A stretch of DNA of 64,000 nucleotides from NCBI GenBank assembly GCA_041651995.1, contig JBAZID010000004.1, forward strand, positions 62,001 to 126,000, given 5' to 3'. The notes under the pieces are model-generated. The model made no database searches, had not been told where the DNA came from, and saw only the letters and a list, made by a program, of their open reading frames with translations. Positions 7,524-15,126 of the stretch are shown piece by piece. This DNA comes from Sulfuricella sp. Its GTDB lineage: Bacteria; Pseudomonadota; Gammaproteobacteria; Burkholderiales; Sulfuricellaceae. Position 1 is the first letter of the stretch. Each line of letters opens with the position of its first letter. Position numbers and translations under genes: made by a program.

Positions 7524-8057
7524 ATGCACCCGAAGCACCCGCCAAATTTCCTTGCCGGCTACCCGGTCTCATTGGCAGAGCAAGTGCAGCGGCTGATCGA
7601 ACAGGATTTGCTGGCGGGCATACTGCTAAAAAAGTATCCGCTTGCGCACGCGGTGCGTACCGACAAGGCACTCTATGACTACGTGCTGGAAATCAAAGGT
7701 ACCTATCTGCGCAACGCCGGGCAACTGAGCAAGGTGGCGTTCGACAGCAAGCTGCATGTCATCCAGCAAGCGCTGGGCATGCACACCAGAAAATCGCGGG
7801 TGCAGGGCGCAAAACTCAAGTCCAGGCGCGAGATCCGCGTAGCGGCAGTGTTCAAGGAAATGCCGCCTGAATTTTTGCGCATGATCGTTGTGCACGAACT
7901 TGCGCACATCAAGGAAAGTGAGCACGACAAGGCTTTCTATCAACTGTGCCAGCATATGGAACCCGAATACCACCAGCTGGAGTTTGATCTGCGCGCTTAT
8001 CTCAGCCTTCTAGAAGCGACTGGCCGGCCACTCTGGTCGTCCGCGACGGCCGAGTAA
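7524..8057 (+). CDS. YgjP-like (DUF45) metallopeptidase-domain protein
   Basis: A 177-residue protein with the zinc site HELAHIKESEHDKAFY (about residues 129-144): HExxH with the third ligand His in the following helix. The preceding RMIVVHELAHI and VFKEMPPEFLRM are typical of the YgjP-like metallopeptidase domain. The substrate is unknown. The ATG at 7524 lies 12 bases after the MYG1 stop. The gene ends 65 bases before the dif site, so it is the last chromosomal gene before the integrated element. Confidence 0.82.
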   Translation: MHPKHPPNFLAGYPVSLAEQVQRLIEQDLLAGILLKKYPLAHAVRTDKALYDYVLEIKGTYLRNAGQLSKVAFDSKLHVIQQALGMHTRKSRVQGAKLKSRREIRVAAVFKEMPPEFLRMIVVHELAHIKESEHDKAFYQLCQHMEPEYHQLEFDLRAYLSLLEATGRPLWSSATAE

Positions 8058-8122
8058 AGCCGGAAGCGCTTTCAATTTCTCACAGCAGGTTGTGGCTTTT
8101 TTGAATATCCGGCCAATCCACG

Positions 8123-8150
8123 ATTTTACATAATATACATTATACGAAGT
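8123..8150 (-). other. dif: chromosomal dif site (XerC/XerD recombination site)
   Basis: On the plus strand: ATTTTACATAA (8123-8133), then TATACA (8134-8139), then TTATACGAAGT (8140-8150). Read on the minus strand these are the XerC arm, the six-base centre TGTATA and the XerD arm TTATGTAAAAT of dif, differing by one base from the E. coli XerD arm. The centre and both inner arm ends are canonical. This resolves chromosome dimers at division and marks the replication terminus. It also forms the left junction of the integrated element. Confidence 0.93.
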
Positions 8151-8181
8151 GGACGATCTGAAACTCGAAGGAGTAACAGAC

Positions 8182-8472
8182 GTGACCCAACCCGAAAAAT
8201 TCGATTCACTTTGCACTTTTACCCTGACCAATAGCCAGAAATGCGCGGCGGCTGATGCGGTAAACAAAATGCTGTGCTCGTGGGATCGTGACCTCAAGCG
8301 ATTTGCTCCCGGCACCCCAGAGCATTCCGACATCGAGCGCATGCTCGAATCGCTCCGCGATCTTTACGGCACGCTCCAGTGCTACTACAAGCTCGGCCCT
8401 CATGCCTTCACCCTCGAAGCCCAAGCCATCGCCTGCGGCTCTGATCTGCTGGGGGAATCCTGCCATGACTGA
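8182..8472 (+). CDS. hypothetical protein of the dif element
   Basis: A 96-residue protein starting at GTG 8182, eight bases after GAAGGAG; an earlier GTG at 8149 lies inside dif and has no binding site. The sequence is mostly helical with several cysteines (SLCTF, KCAAADAVNKMLCSW, LQCYYKLGP, IACGSDLLGESC). I recognise no family. It overlaps the next gene by eight bases, so the two are translationally coupled. Confidence 0.6.
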   Translation: MTQPEKFDSLCTFTLTNSQKCAAADAVNKMLCSWDRDLKRFAPGTPEHSDIERMLESLRDLYGTLQCYYKLGPHAFTLEAQAIACGSDLLGESCHD

Positions 8473-8641
8473 ACCCATGACGGCGGCGACTTTCGCCCGG
8501 CTGCACGGCCTTTCGGAACGGTGCATTCTCAAGCATTGCCTAGCTGGGCGCATTATCGGCGCCCGCAAGCATCCCCTCACCAAGAAATGGTTGATCTTCC
8601 CGCCTGCCAAGATCGCACCTTCGCCCAGGAGCTTGCTTTGA
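8465..8641 (+). CDS. short HTH protein of the dif element
   Basis: A 58-residue protein. MTAATFARLHGLSERCILKH followed by GRIIGARKHPLTKKWLIF is the winged-helix pattern of phage excisionase/MerR-like DNA binders: helix-turn-helix, then a short wing with a conserved Trp. Its TGA abuts the next ATG directly (TGAATG). Such proteins in filamentous phage elements are likely regulators or recombination directionality factors; which one is not determinable here. Confidence 0.65.
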   Translation: MTEPMTAATFARLHGLSERCILKHCLAGRIIGARKHPLTKKWLIFPPAKIAPSPRSLL

Positions 8642-9019
8642 ATGCCTCCCCACAAAAAGCGGCGCGCACCTGGTCGAAAGCGGCCCAAGTTCTCGCCAGT
8701 CGATTCCGAGGCTTTCCGGGTGGCCCGGTTCACTGCCGGCCTGTCTCTGGAAGCGGCTGCGGCCTTCCTGCAAGTCACCACGCGCACGATTCGCAACTGG
8801 GAGAGCGGGTCTGTTCGCATCTCTTACCCGGCCTTCCGGTTGCTGCGTGTTCGAGCTGGCATGGCCATGCCCTTCGATGGCTGGGACGGCTGGCATGTTG
8901 GCAAGGATGGCACGCTGTGGAGCCCTGCCCGGCAGTCATTCAGGCCCAAGGATCTGGAATGGCTGTCGCTGGTGTTTGCACAAGCGAGGCAGTGGCGCAA
9001 AGATCGGGGCTTGACGTGA
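8642..9019 (+). CDS. VC1465/XafT-like Xer recombination activation factor
   Basis: A 125-residue protein. After a basic N-terminus comes a Cro-like HTH (FTAGLSLEAAAAFLQVTTRT, then IRNWESGSVRISYPAFRLLR). The C-terminal part WDGWHVGKDGTLWSPARQSF and a final WLSLVFAQARQW is the pattern of the VC1465 family. In Vibrio cholerae TLC satellite phage this factor lets XerD act at an attachment site that lacks a normal XerD arm. The right junction of this element also lacks that arm, which supports the same role. Assignment is by remembered family pattern. Confidence 0.72.
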   Translation: MPPHKKRRAPGRKRPKFSPVDSEAFRVARFTAGLSLEAAAAFLQVTTRTIRNWESGSVRISYPAFRLLRVRAGMAMPFDGWDGWHVGKDGTLWSPARQSFRPKDLEWLSLVFAQARQWRKDRGLT

Positions 9020-9111
9020 CAGTCACGGCAAAGCATTCCGGCGGCAGCGCAGCGGCCAGCGGGAGGCGTTGCCGCCCTTCCTTCGGGGTTACGGTTACCG
9101 CTAACTCTTGT

Positions 9112-9160
9112 GAGTCCCCCCCTCCCTATAACAATAGGGGGACTCGTTTCACTTTGAAAC
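9112..9160. repeat. adjacent hairpins in the element's intergenic region
   Basis: GAGTCCCCC (9112-9120) and GGGGGACTC (9137-9145) form a perfect nine-base stem. Directly after it GTTTC and GAAAC (9146-9160) form a second small stem. The stretch 9020-9266 holds no gene. In filamentous phages such hairpins serve as strand origins or packaging signals; here this is only a possibility, and a terminator for the upstream operon is an alternative. Confidence 0.5.
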
Positions 9161-9266
9161 AAAACGATCTTGCCCTATCGCCTTTACTGGCGCGGCTTTC
9201 CGGTCATTTCCGGCCTTTAATAACTATACCGCACATTGCCAATGGGTTTGCGGCTAGGTGGTTGCC

Positions 9267-9542
9267 ATGATTTCAGTCGGTCAGGCGGCTAAAAAACTCG
9301 GGGTTTCTGCTCGCCGGGTTCGGGTGCTGCTCACTACGGGGCGGCTTGCTGGCTACAAGGATGCTCGTGAGGTCTGGAAGGTTAACCCCTTCCTGATAAT
9401 TTCACCGGGCAAGCGCGGCCCAAGGATGAAATGCAAACAGCCGCCGAAGGCGTCCGGTATGGCGCAGCGAAGCGAAGCCATAGAGACCGCCGGAGAGCGG
9501 TTCGGGGTATGCGGCAAGGGTGATGCGCGTGAAGCGGTTTAA
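9267..9542 (+). CDS. HTH DNA-binding protein of the dif element
   Basis: A 91-residue protein starting MISVGQAAKKLGVSARRVRV followed by LLTTGRLAGYKDAREVW, a MerR/excisionase-type winged helix at residues 1-45. The rest is basic and low in recognisable structure. The ATG at 9267 is preceded by CTAGGTGG; a GTG at 9258 is possible. It is the last gene before the right junction. Likely a regulator or accessory recombination protein. Confidence 0.6.
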   Translation: MISVGQAAKKLGVSARRVRVLLTTGRLAGYKDAREVWKVNPFLIISPGKRGPRMKCKQPPKASGMAQRSEAIETAGERFGVCGKGDAREAV

Positions 9543-9752
9543 GCGCCCTCTCCGTCCCTTTGCAGACGGGTTTCCCGGTGGTGGTTGTTTCGGTTCTGCC
9601 GGTTTCGAAGAATTATGCTAAAAAGGAGGGGTTTCTATTCCGTGAAACATTCATTTATGATGTGATTTAGTGAAAACATTTCACAACGCATGATTTCCGC
9701 AAGAATGTAGTAAAACAGCGCGTTTACCAGATAAACACCAGAATCGTCCGCT

Positions 9753-9769
9753 TATACATTATACGAAGT
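9753..9769 (+). other. right junction of the dif element (half-dif)
   Basis: TATACA then TTATACGAAGT repeat the dif centre and XerC arm exactly. The 11 bases to the left (AATCGTCCGCT) bear no resemblance to the XerD arm. The rest of 9543-9912 contains no gene I can support: element DNA to about 9752, then chromosomal DNA leading to map. Confidence 0.85.
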
Positions 9770-9853
9770 CGAATTAGGGTGCACCGGATACAATAATTGT
9801 TTCATTCCGGACGAAATTAACGCTTGCCGCTCAACTTTCCCGCCCTGCTTTCA

Positions 9854-9882
9854 TTGATCTAAAGGCTGCGATCCTCTATTCT
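9854..9882 (+). promoter_or_regulatory. candidate promoter of map-glnD
   Basis: TTGATC (9854-9859), a 17-base spacer and TATTCT (9877-9882) form a good sigma-70 match, ending 30 bases before the map ATG. It lies outside the integrated element, so map keeps a chromosomal promoter. Confidence 0.45.
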
Positions 9883-9912
9883 TTGCCCATTTCAAATTAA
9901 ACAACATAACTT

Positions 9913-10713
9913 ATGAGCATTAGCATCAAGACAGCGGATGAAATCGAAAAAATGCGTGTAGCCGGACGGCTCGCTGGCGAGCAGCTCGATTACATCGGGC
10001 AGTTTGTCAAAGCCGGCATCACGACTGCGGAGCTGGACAGGATTTGCCACGACTACACCATTGACGTTCAGCACGCCATTCCTGCGCCGTTGAATTATGC
10101 GCCTTCGGGCCATAATCCTTATCCGAAGTCCATTTGCACTTCGGTCAATCATCAGGTTTGCCATGGCGTGCCCGGCGACAAGGCATTAAAAAACGGCGAC
10201 ATCATCAACATCGATGTCACCGTGATCAAGGATGGCTTTCATGGCGACAGCAGCCGCATGTTCTATGTCGGGGAACCTTCCATCCAGGCCAGACGCCTGT
10301 GCGAGATTACCTATGAATGCCTGTGGCTGGGCATCAAGGTCGTCAAGCCGGGCGCGCGCCTGGGCGATATTGGTCATGTGATCCAGCGCCATGCCGAGAA
10401 CAATGGTTTCAGCGTGGTACGTGAGTTTTGCGGCCACGGCATCGGACGTAATTTTCACGAAGAACCGCAAGTGCTTCACTACGGCAAAGCCGGAACCGGC
10501 CCCAAGCTTGAACCCGGCATGATTTTTACCATAGAGCCGATGATCAACGCAGGGCGGCGCGATATTCGCCAGCTCGGTGACGGCTGGTCCATCGTTACCA
10601 AGGATCACAGTCTCTCCGCCCAGTGGGAGCATACGATTCTGGTGACTGACGGCGGTTTCGAGGTGCTGACGGTCTCCCCCGGCATGCCGCCCATCCCCGC
10701 TTCCGTTTCCTGA
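9913..10713 (+). CDS. map: type I methionine aminopeptidase
   Basis: A 266-residue enzyme that removes initiator methionine from nascent proteins. All five metal ligands of the family are visible: Asp in NIDVTVIKDGFHGDSS (two aspartates), His in FCGHGIGRNFHEEP, Glu in FTIEPMIN and Glu in QWEHTILV. Length and motifs match E. coli Map closely (VTVIKDGFHGD). A promoter lies at 9854-9882. glnD follows four bases after the stop, so they are one transcription unit. Confidence 0.95.
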   Translation: MSISIKTADEIEKMRVAGRLAGEQLDYIGQFVKAGITTAELDRICHDYTIDVQHAIPAPLNYAPSGHNPYPKSICTSVNHQVCHGVPGDKALKNGDIINIDVTVIKDGFHGDSSRMFYVGEPSIQARRLCEITYECLWLGIKVVKPGARLGDIGHVIQRHAENNGFSVVREFCGHGIGRNFHEEPQVLHYGKAGTGPKLEPGMIFTIEPMINAGRRDIRQLGDGWSIVTKDHSLSAQWEHTILVTDGGFEVLTVSPGMPPIPASVS

Positions 10714-10717
10714 CCTC

Positions 10718-13291
10718 ATGCCCGTAGCCGCCATTCCGGGGCAGGATGTTGCCCACTGGCGCGCCCTTATTCAGGCCGGGCGTGTCACTCTTGCCGATCA
10801 ATTCATTGACCGCCCTCATGCCATGACTTCCTTGCAACAGCATGCGCAGTTGGTGGATGGCGTGCTGCAGGAAATCTGGCGGGCCGGCGATATGCCTGAA
10901 TCGGCCGCACTGGTCGCGGTGGGCGGGTATGGCCGCGGCCTGCTTTTCCCTCATTCCGATGTTGATTTACTGCTTCTGCTGGCATCCGAACCCGACACTG
11001 AAACTGCCTCCAGGCTCGAGCAAATGATAGGCTTGTTCTGGGACATCGGCCTGGACGTTGGCCACAGCGTTCGGACCGTAAGCGAGTGTCAGGAAGAATC
11101 CGCCAAGGATGTCACCGTCCAGACCAATTTGCTGGAAGCACGCCTGCTTGCCGGCAACACTGCCGTTTTTGAGCGTTTGCTGCATTCATTGCATGCCACG
11201 CTGGACCGTTCTGCTTTTCTCCAGGCCAAAATTCTGGAACAGCAGCAGCGTCATGCGCGTTTTCATGACACAGCCTACAATCTCGAGCCCAACCTGAAAG
11301 AAAGCCCCGGCGGCCTGCGCGATTTGCAGACGGTGCTGTGGATCAGCCAGGCACTGAAACTGGGTGGCACATGGAAGGAGCTGGTGGCCGAATCCCTGAT
11401 CACTGCCCAGGAAGCACGCCAGATCCAGCGTAACGAGCAGTACCTGCAAGGCTTGCGAATTCGCCTGCACTATCTGGCCAAACGTCGCGAAGATCGCTTG
11501 CTGTTCGATTATCAGACGTCCCTGGCCGGGCAGCTAGGCTTCAAAAACCAGAAAAACCGCTCCGCCAGCGAACTGCTGATGCAGCGCTATTACCGTACCG
11601 CCAAGGCGGTCAGCCTGATGAACGAGATTTTGCTACAGAATCTCGGCGCCCGTCTGCACTCCGCACCAGAAGCCCCTCCCCTCCTCCTCAGCGATCGCTT
11701 CCGGGCGCGTAACCAGTTACTGGAAGCCTGTGAAGAAGCTATTTTTCAGCGCGAGCCAGGCGCCATTCTCGAGTGCTTTCATTTATTGGAGAGACATCCA
11801 GAACTAAAAGGTATATGCGCCCCGACGCTGCGTGCCCTGTGGCGCGCCGTGCCTCGGATCGATGCTGCGTTCCGGCGCGACCCGGTCAACCGAGCGCGTT
11901 TCATGGCCATTATCCGCGAGCCCGCCGGGCTGACACATATCCTCCGCAGAATGAACCAGTATGGCGTGCTGGCCCGCTACATTCCGGCGTTTGGACGCAT
12001 TGTCGGCCAGATGCAGCATGACCTGTTTCATACCTACACGGTGGATGAACATACCCTGATGGTGCTGCGGAACCTGCGCCGCTTTACCGTCCCGGAGTTC
12101 GCTCACGAATTTCCCTTGTGCAGCCGCCTGATCCGCACTTTCGAGCGGCCAGAGGTACTGTATCTGGCCGCCCTGTTTCACGATATTGCCAAGGGCCGGG
12201 GCGGCGATCACTCCCAGCTTGGCAGGGCGGATGCACGGCGCTTCTGCCGTGAGCATGGACTGAATCAGGAAGATACGGAACAGGTTTGCTGGCTGGTTGA
12301 AAGCCATCTCACCATGTCTTCCGTGGCGCAGAAGCAGGACATCAGCGACCCTGAAGTGATTGCCGCATTCGGCAGCAAAATGAGCGATGAGCGTCATCTT
12401 ACCGCGCTCTATCTGCTCACGGTGGCAGACATCCGAGGCACCAGCCCCAAGGTGTGGAATGCATGGAAAAGCCGCCTGCTGGAAAGTCTTTATCACGCCA
12501 CCTGCCGTTTCCTGTGCGGCGCGACAAGCACCGGGGAGCAACTGGATGAAAGGCAACGTGAAGCACTGGGCATTCTGCGCCAGCACGCCGTGCCGGAATC
12601 CGCAGCCCATAAGCTCTGGGGGAAACTGGACGAGGGCTATTTCATGCGCCATGAAGCGCAGGAAATAGCCTGGCATACGCGAGTGCTCGGGCGGCTTGAA
12701 ATCGATGGCACACCCTTTGTCCGGGCGCGCCTGGCACCCAGCGGAGAAGGCTTGCAGGTGATGATCTATACGCCGGACCGGGAAGATCTTTTTGCCCGTA
12801 TTTGCGGTTTTTTCGAGCGAGTGGGTTTCAACATCGTCGAAGCCAAGATTCACACCACGCAGAACGGCGATGCGCTGGATAGCTTTGTCGTGCTGGACGA
12901 GGAAAAGCGAGCGACGCATTACCGCGATCTGCTGAACTACATCGAATATGAGCTGGCCCAGGAGTTACGCCAGGCCAGACCGCTGGAAGCACCTTCGCGC
13001 GGCAGGGTCAGCCGGCATCTGAAGCACTTTCCCATCACCCCGCAGATCAGCATCAAGCCGGATGAAAAAGGGCTCCATCAGGTGCTGTCTCTCATAGCCG
13101 GCGACCGTCCCGGCCTGCTCTACGGCATTGCCCGGGTATTCCTCGCCCACGGCGTTCATCTCCATACCGCCAAGATCAATACGCTGGGTGAACGTGCCGA
13201 GGACACTTTTCTCATCTCTGGCGCGCTGCTGGATAAAACCATGGTGATGTTGCAGTTCGAAACCGAGCTGCTGAAACAGCTTCAGTCTTAA
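10718..13291 (+). CDS. glnD: bifunctional PII uridylyltransferase/uridylyl-removing enzyme
   Basis: An 857-residue nitrogen sensor that uridylylates and deuridylylates PII proteins according to glutamine. Domains in order: nucleotidyltransferase with VGGYGRGLLFPHSDVDLLLL near residues 65-85, a GlnD helical region with LKESPGGLRDLQT, an HD hydrolase with LAALFHDIAKGRGGDHS near 480-500, and two ACT domains (about 680-750 and 785-857) that bind glutamine. Length fits the family. It is coupled to map, the usual order in betaproteobacteria. Confidence 0.95.
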   Translation: MPVAAIPGQDVAHWRALIQAGRVTLADQFIDRPHAMTSLQQHAQLVDGVLQEIWRAGDMPESAALVAVGGYGRGLLFPHSDVDLLLLLASEPDTETASRLEQMIGLFWDIGLDVGHSVRTVSECQEESAKDVTVQTNLLEARLLAGNTAVFERLLHSLHATLDRSAFLQAKILEQQQRHARFHDTAYNLEPNLKESPGGLRDLQTVLWISQALKLGGTWKELVAESLITAQEARQIQRNEQYLQGLRIRLHYLAKRREDRLLFDYQTSLAGQLGFKNQKNRSASELLMQRYYRTAKAVSLMNEILLQNLGARLHSAPEAPPLLLSDRFRARNQLLEACEEAIFQREPGAILECFHLLERHPELKGICAPTLRALWRAVPRIDAAFRRDPVNRARFMAIIREPAGLTHILRRMNQYGVLARYIPAFGRIVGQMQHDLFHTYTVDEHTLMVLRNLRRFTVPEFAHEFPLCSRLIRTFERPEVLYLAALFHDIAKGRGGDHSQLGRADARRFCREHGLNQEDTEQVCWLVESHLTMSSVAQKQDISDPEVIAAFGSKMSDERHLTALYLLTVADIRGTSPKVWNAWKSRLLESLYHATCRFLCGATSTGEQLDERQREALGILRQHAVPESAAHKLWGKLDEGYFMRHEAQEIAWHTRVLGRLEIDGTPFVRARLAPSGEGLQVMIYTPDREDLFARICGFFERVGFNIVEAKIHTTQNGDALDSFVVLDEEKRATHYRDLLNYIEYELAQELRQARPLEAPSRGRVSRHLKHFPITPQISIKPDEKGLHQVLSLIAGDRPGLLYGIARVFLAHGVHLHTAKINTLGERAEDTFLISGALLDKTMVMLQFETELLKQLQS

Positions 13292-13341
13292 CCTTCCCCC
13301 TGTGCGAGCATCCGCTACGCGGATTGCCTGCTTGACCCGCT

Positions 13342-13647
13342 TCAGGGGAGGCGCGTTCCCTGGCTTGATAAGGGTTCGGGGCTTTCGCCGTGCTCCAGCC
13401 GGTACAGCCACGCCAGCAGCTCGGCTACCGCCAGATATAGTTCCGGGGGAATGTGCTGGTCCAGATCAACCTGCATCAGCAGGGAAACCAGGGCCGGAGA
13501 TTCATGAACGTACACACCAGCCTCTTTGGCGCGCTCGATGATGGCATCCGCCAGCAAGCCTCGCCCCTTGGCCACCACTTTTGGCGCCGACTGGCCGGCG
13601 TTGTAAGCCAGAGCGACGGCAGTGCGGCGATCATCCGGCTGCTTCAT
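13342..13647 (-). CDS. FlhB C-terminal-domain-like protein
   Basis: A 101-residue protein matching only the cytoplasmic C-terminal part of the flagellar export gate FlhB: TAVALAYNAGQSAPKVVAKG, LADAIIERAKEAGVYVHESP, and LDQHIPPELYLAVAELLAWLY. The autocleavage site NPTH of true FlhB is not present; the corresponding region reads AYNAGQS. Such stand-alone FlhB-like proteins commonly follow fliK. It starts three bases after the fliK stop, in the same operon, and is convergent with glnD. Confidence 0.78.
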   Translation of the reverse strand: MKQPDDRRTAVALAYNAGQSAPKVVAKGRGLLADAIIERAKEAGVYVHESPALVSLLMQVDLDQHIPPELYLAVAELLAWLYRLEHGESPEPLSSQGTRLP

Positions 13648-13650
13648 GGC

Positions 13651-14703
13651 TCAGGAAGTTCCAACCTTGATTTCAGCCAGGCGCAAGCCGGATGTCTCCA
13701 TCCCTTGCTGCAAGGCGGCTTTCTGTTCGTTCATCAGTTCCACCGTTGCGGATTCTGCCGCCCCGAGCTGGATGCGTATGCCCTGCGGGTGCAGGATCAA
13801 TCTGGCGTTGATTTCTCCCAACTGAGGCAGCACCAGACGCAAGCTGGTCTGCCACTCAGGCTGTTCGCCCCCCCTCCCCTCCTGCTCGCGGGCTGAACGC
13901 TCCTCGATCTGCCAGTCCATCGGCTGCCCCGGCCAGACTTGACCCTGCCACAGCACCTGGCGGGTATCCAGTGCTTCCAGTTGCTGGCGCAGGATGGGCA
14001 CAGTTTCGGGGTGAACGGGCTGAGTGGCGGCAAGCGCTTTTCCTCCCATCAGGTCAATCGGGTTCTGGGGGAGAGAAGAAGTTTGTTCTGTCTGCGCCGG
14101 ATTGACCGCTGCCGGAGATAAACGTCCTTGCGGCTCATGCAGCAAATCGGTCAGAGGACGTTGACCAGCAACCCATTGCGCCTGATGAGATTCATAAAAC
14201 AGCCCGCTTTGTGTCAGCGCACCGCGAAGGCTTTGGGCAAAATCCAGTGTTTTTCCCGGTGCGCCGGAAAGCAGCGGAGCCGTCTGTGCAATGCTGGCTG
14301 CCCTTGCTTGCGCCGGCTCTGATTGCGCGGCTTTTTCCAGCAGCCCGCCAAGAAAGCGCGCTGTGTCACTCAGGGAAACCTGTGGCTTACCGTTCGGGCT
14401 AGTGGTAGCGGCATTAGCCAGGTCGCTTGCCATAATGAAAGTCAGGCGCGGTTTGGCGGTAACGAAAACCAGTTCCAGCGTGTCGCCGGGCTGGGTGTTC
14501 CTGGGCAGATTCATGTCCAGCGTTTTGTCGGCGATCAGCACCTGGAAACGGCCATTGGGCAGATTGGCCACCACGTGGGCGGGTACCTTTTGCCCTGGCG
14601 TGAGCTGAGGCAGAGCCAGTTGCTGCTGGGAAACTTCCAGCAGCGGCGGAGCCGAAGTCTTGATCAGCAGTTGCAACTGACTCAGGACATCGCTGTGAAT
14701 CAT
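13651..14703 (-). CDS. FliK-like flagellar hook-length control protein
   Basis: A 350-residue protein with the usual FliK layout: an Ala/Gln/Pro-rich, poorly conserved N-terminal two thirds and a conserved C-terminal domain with LRLVLPQLGEINARLILHPQ, GIRIQLGAAES and ETSGLRLAEIKV. FliK measures the hook and switches export specificity through the FlhB C-terminal domain, so its neighbour fits. Its ATG at 14703 overlaps the DUF2802 stop (ATGA). No other flagellar genes are in the window, so this is a detached piece of the flagellar regulon. Confidence 0.75.
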   Translation of the reverse strand: MIHSDVLSQLQLLIKTSAPPLLEVSQQQLALPQLTPGQKVPAHVVANLPNGRFQVLIADKTLDMNLPRNTQPGDTLELVFVTAKPRLTFIMASDLANAATTSPNGKPQVSLSDTARFLGGLLEKAAQSEPAQARAASIAQTAPLLSGAPGKTLDFAQSLRGALTQSGLFYESHQAQWVAGQRPLTDLLHEPQGRLSPAAVNPAQTEQTSSLPQNPIDLMGGKALAATQPVHPETVPILRQQLEALDTRQVLWQGQVWPGQPMDWQIEERSAREQEGRGGEQPEWQTSLRLVLPQLGEINARLILHPQGIRIQLGAAESATVELMNEQKAALQQGMETSGLRLAEIKVGTS

Positions 14704-15095
14704 GGCGTGCGGGCCTGGTGCATGGCCACGATCAGTTCCGCTTCACCGCGTGAAATACCGCAACCGGCAGCAAGCTCATCCACGCTCATTCCCTGTTGTG
14801 CCATCTGAATAGCCTGACTGTAGGGAGAAGATGGGGGTGAAGTTGAATGAGTGTGCTGGGGCTGGGGGATGGGCCGGTCTTCCAGTTGCTGGTGAATGGT
14901 CAGAATCTGTTCACGCAACTGCTCGATTTCCGCCTCGAGTGCGGCCATTCTGGGCTGATCCGCCCCGGCATCGGGCTTCCAGCGCCTGAAACCGCGATTC
15001 GTGCGCAACAGCAGCAGCATCTCGGCAACATATACCGCAAGCACGACCGCCACGATAATCAGCAATTCACGCCATGTAATGACAAAGGAATCCAA
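14700..15095 (-). CDS. DUF2802 membrane protein
   Basis: A 131-residue protein. Residues 8-30 (ELLIIVAVVLAVYVAEMLLLL) form one membrane segment, then a coiled-coil (MAALEAEIEQLREQILTIHQQLE), a proline/serine linker and a C-terminal DUF2802 motif (AIQMAQQGMSVDELAAGCGISRGEAELIVAMH) that looks like a degenerate HTH. DUF2802 genes recur beside fliK/flhB-like genes, and here all three overlap or nearly touch. Function is unknown. Confidence 0.75.
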   Translation of the reverse strand: MDSFVITWRELLIIVAVVLAVYVAEMLLLLRTNRGFRRWKPDAGADQPRMAALEAEIEQLREQILTIHQQLEDRPIPQPQHTHSTSPPSSPYSQAIQMAQQGMSVDELAAGCGISRGEAELIVAMHQARTP

Positions 15096-15126
15096 GATTA
15101 CATCCTTCAGTCAGCCCGGAAAGGCT

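Larger units (their letters stand above)
8134..9752 (+). mobile_element. minimal Xer-dependent integrated element (IMEX) at dif
   Basis: A 1619-base segment lies between two copies of a 17-base sequence, TATACATTATACGAAGT (8134-8150 and 9753-9769). The left copy belongs to a complete dif; the right copy has the centre and XerC arm but no XerD arm. This is the layout left by XerCD integration of filamentous phages and their satellites. The cargo is four small plus-strand genes: an unknown, a short HTH protein, a VC1465/XafT-like factor and another HTH protein. No replication initiator, coat, Zot-like or attachment gene is present, so it is either a satellite needing a helper or a decayed prophage. 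Confidence 0.8.

Noticed and set aside
9643..9666. Seven-codon open frame after AAGGAGG in the dif element
   Set aside because: Too short to support as a gene, and the spacing from the binding site is poor.
11804..12919. Long antisense open frame (371 codons) within glnD
   Set aside because: Shadow of a GC-rich coding gene; no recognisable domain and glnD itself is unambiguous.
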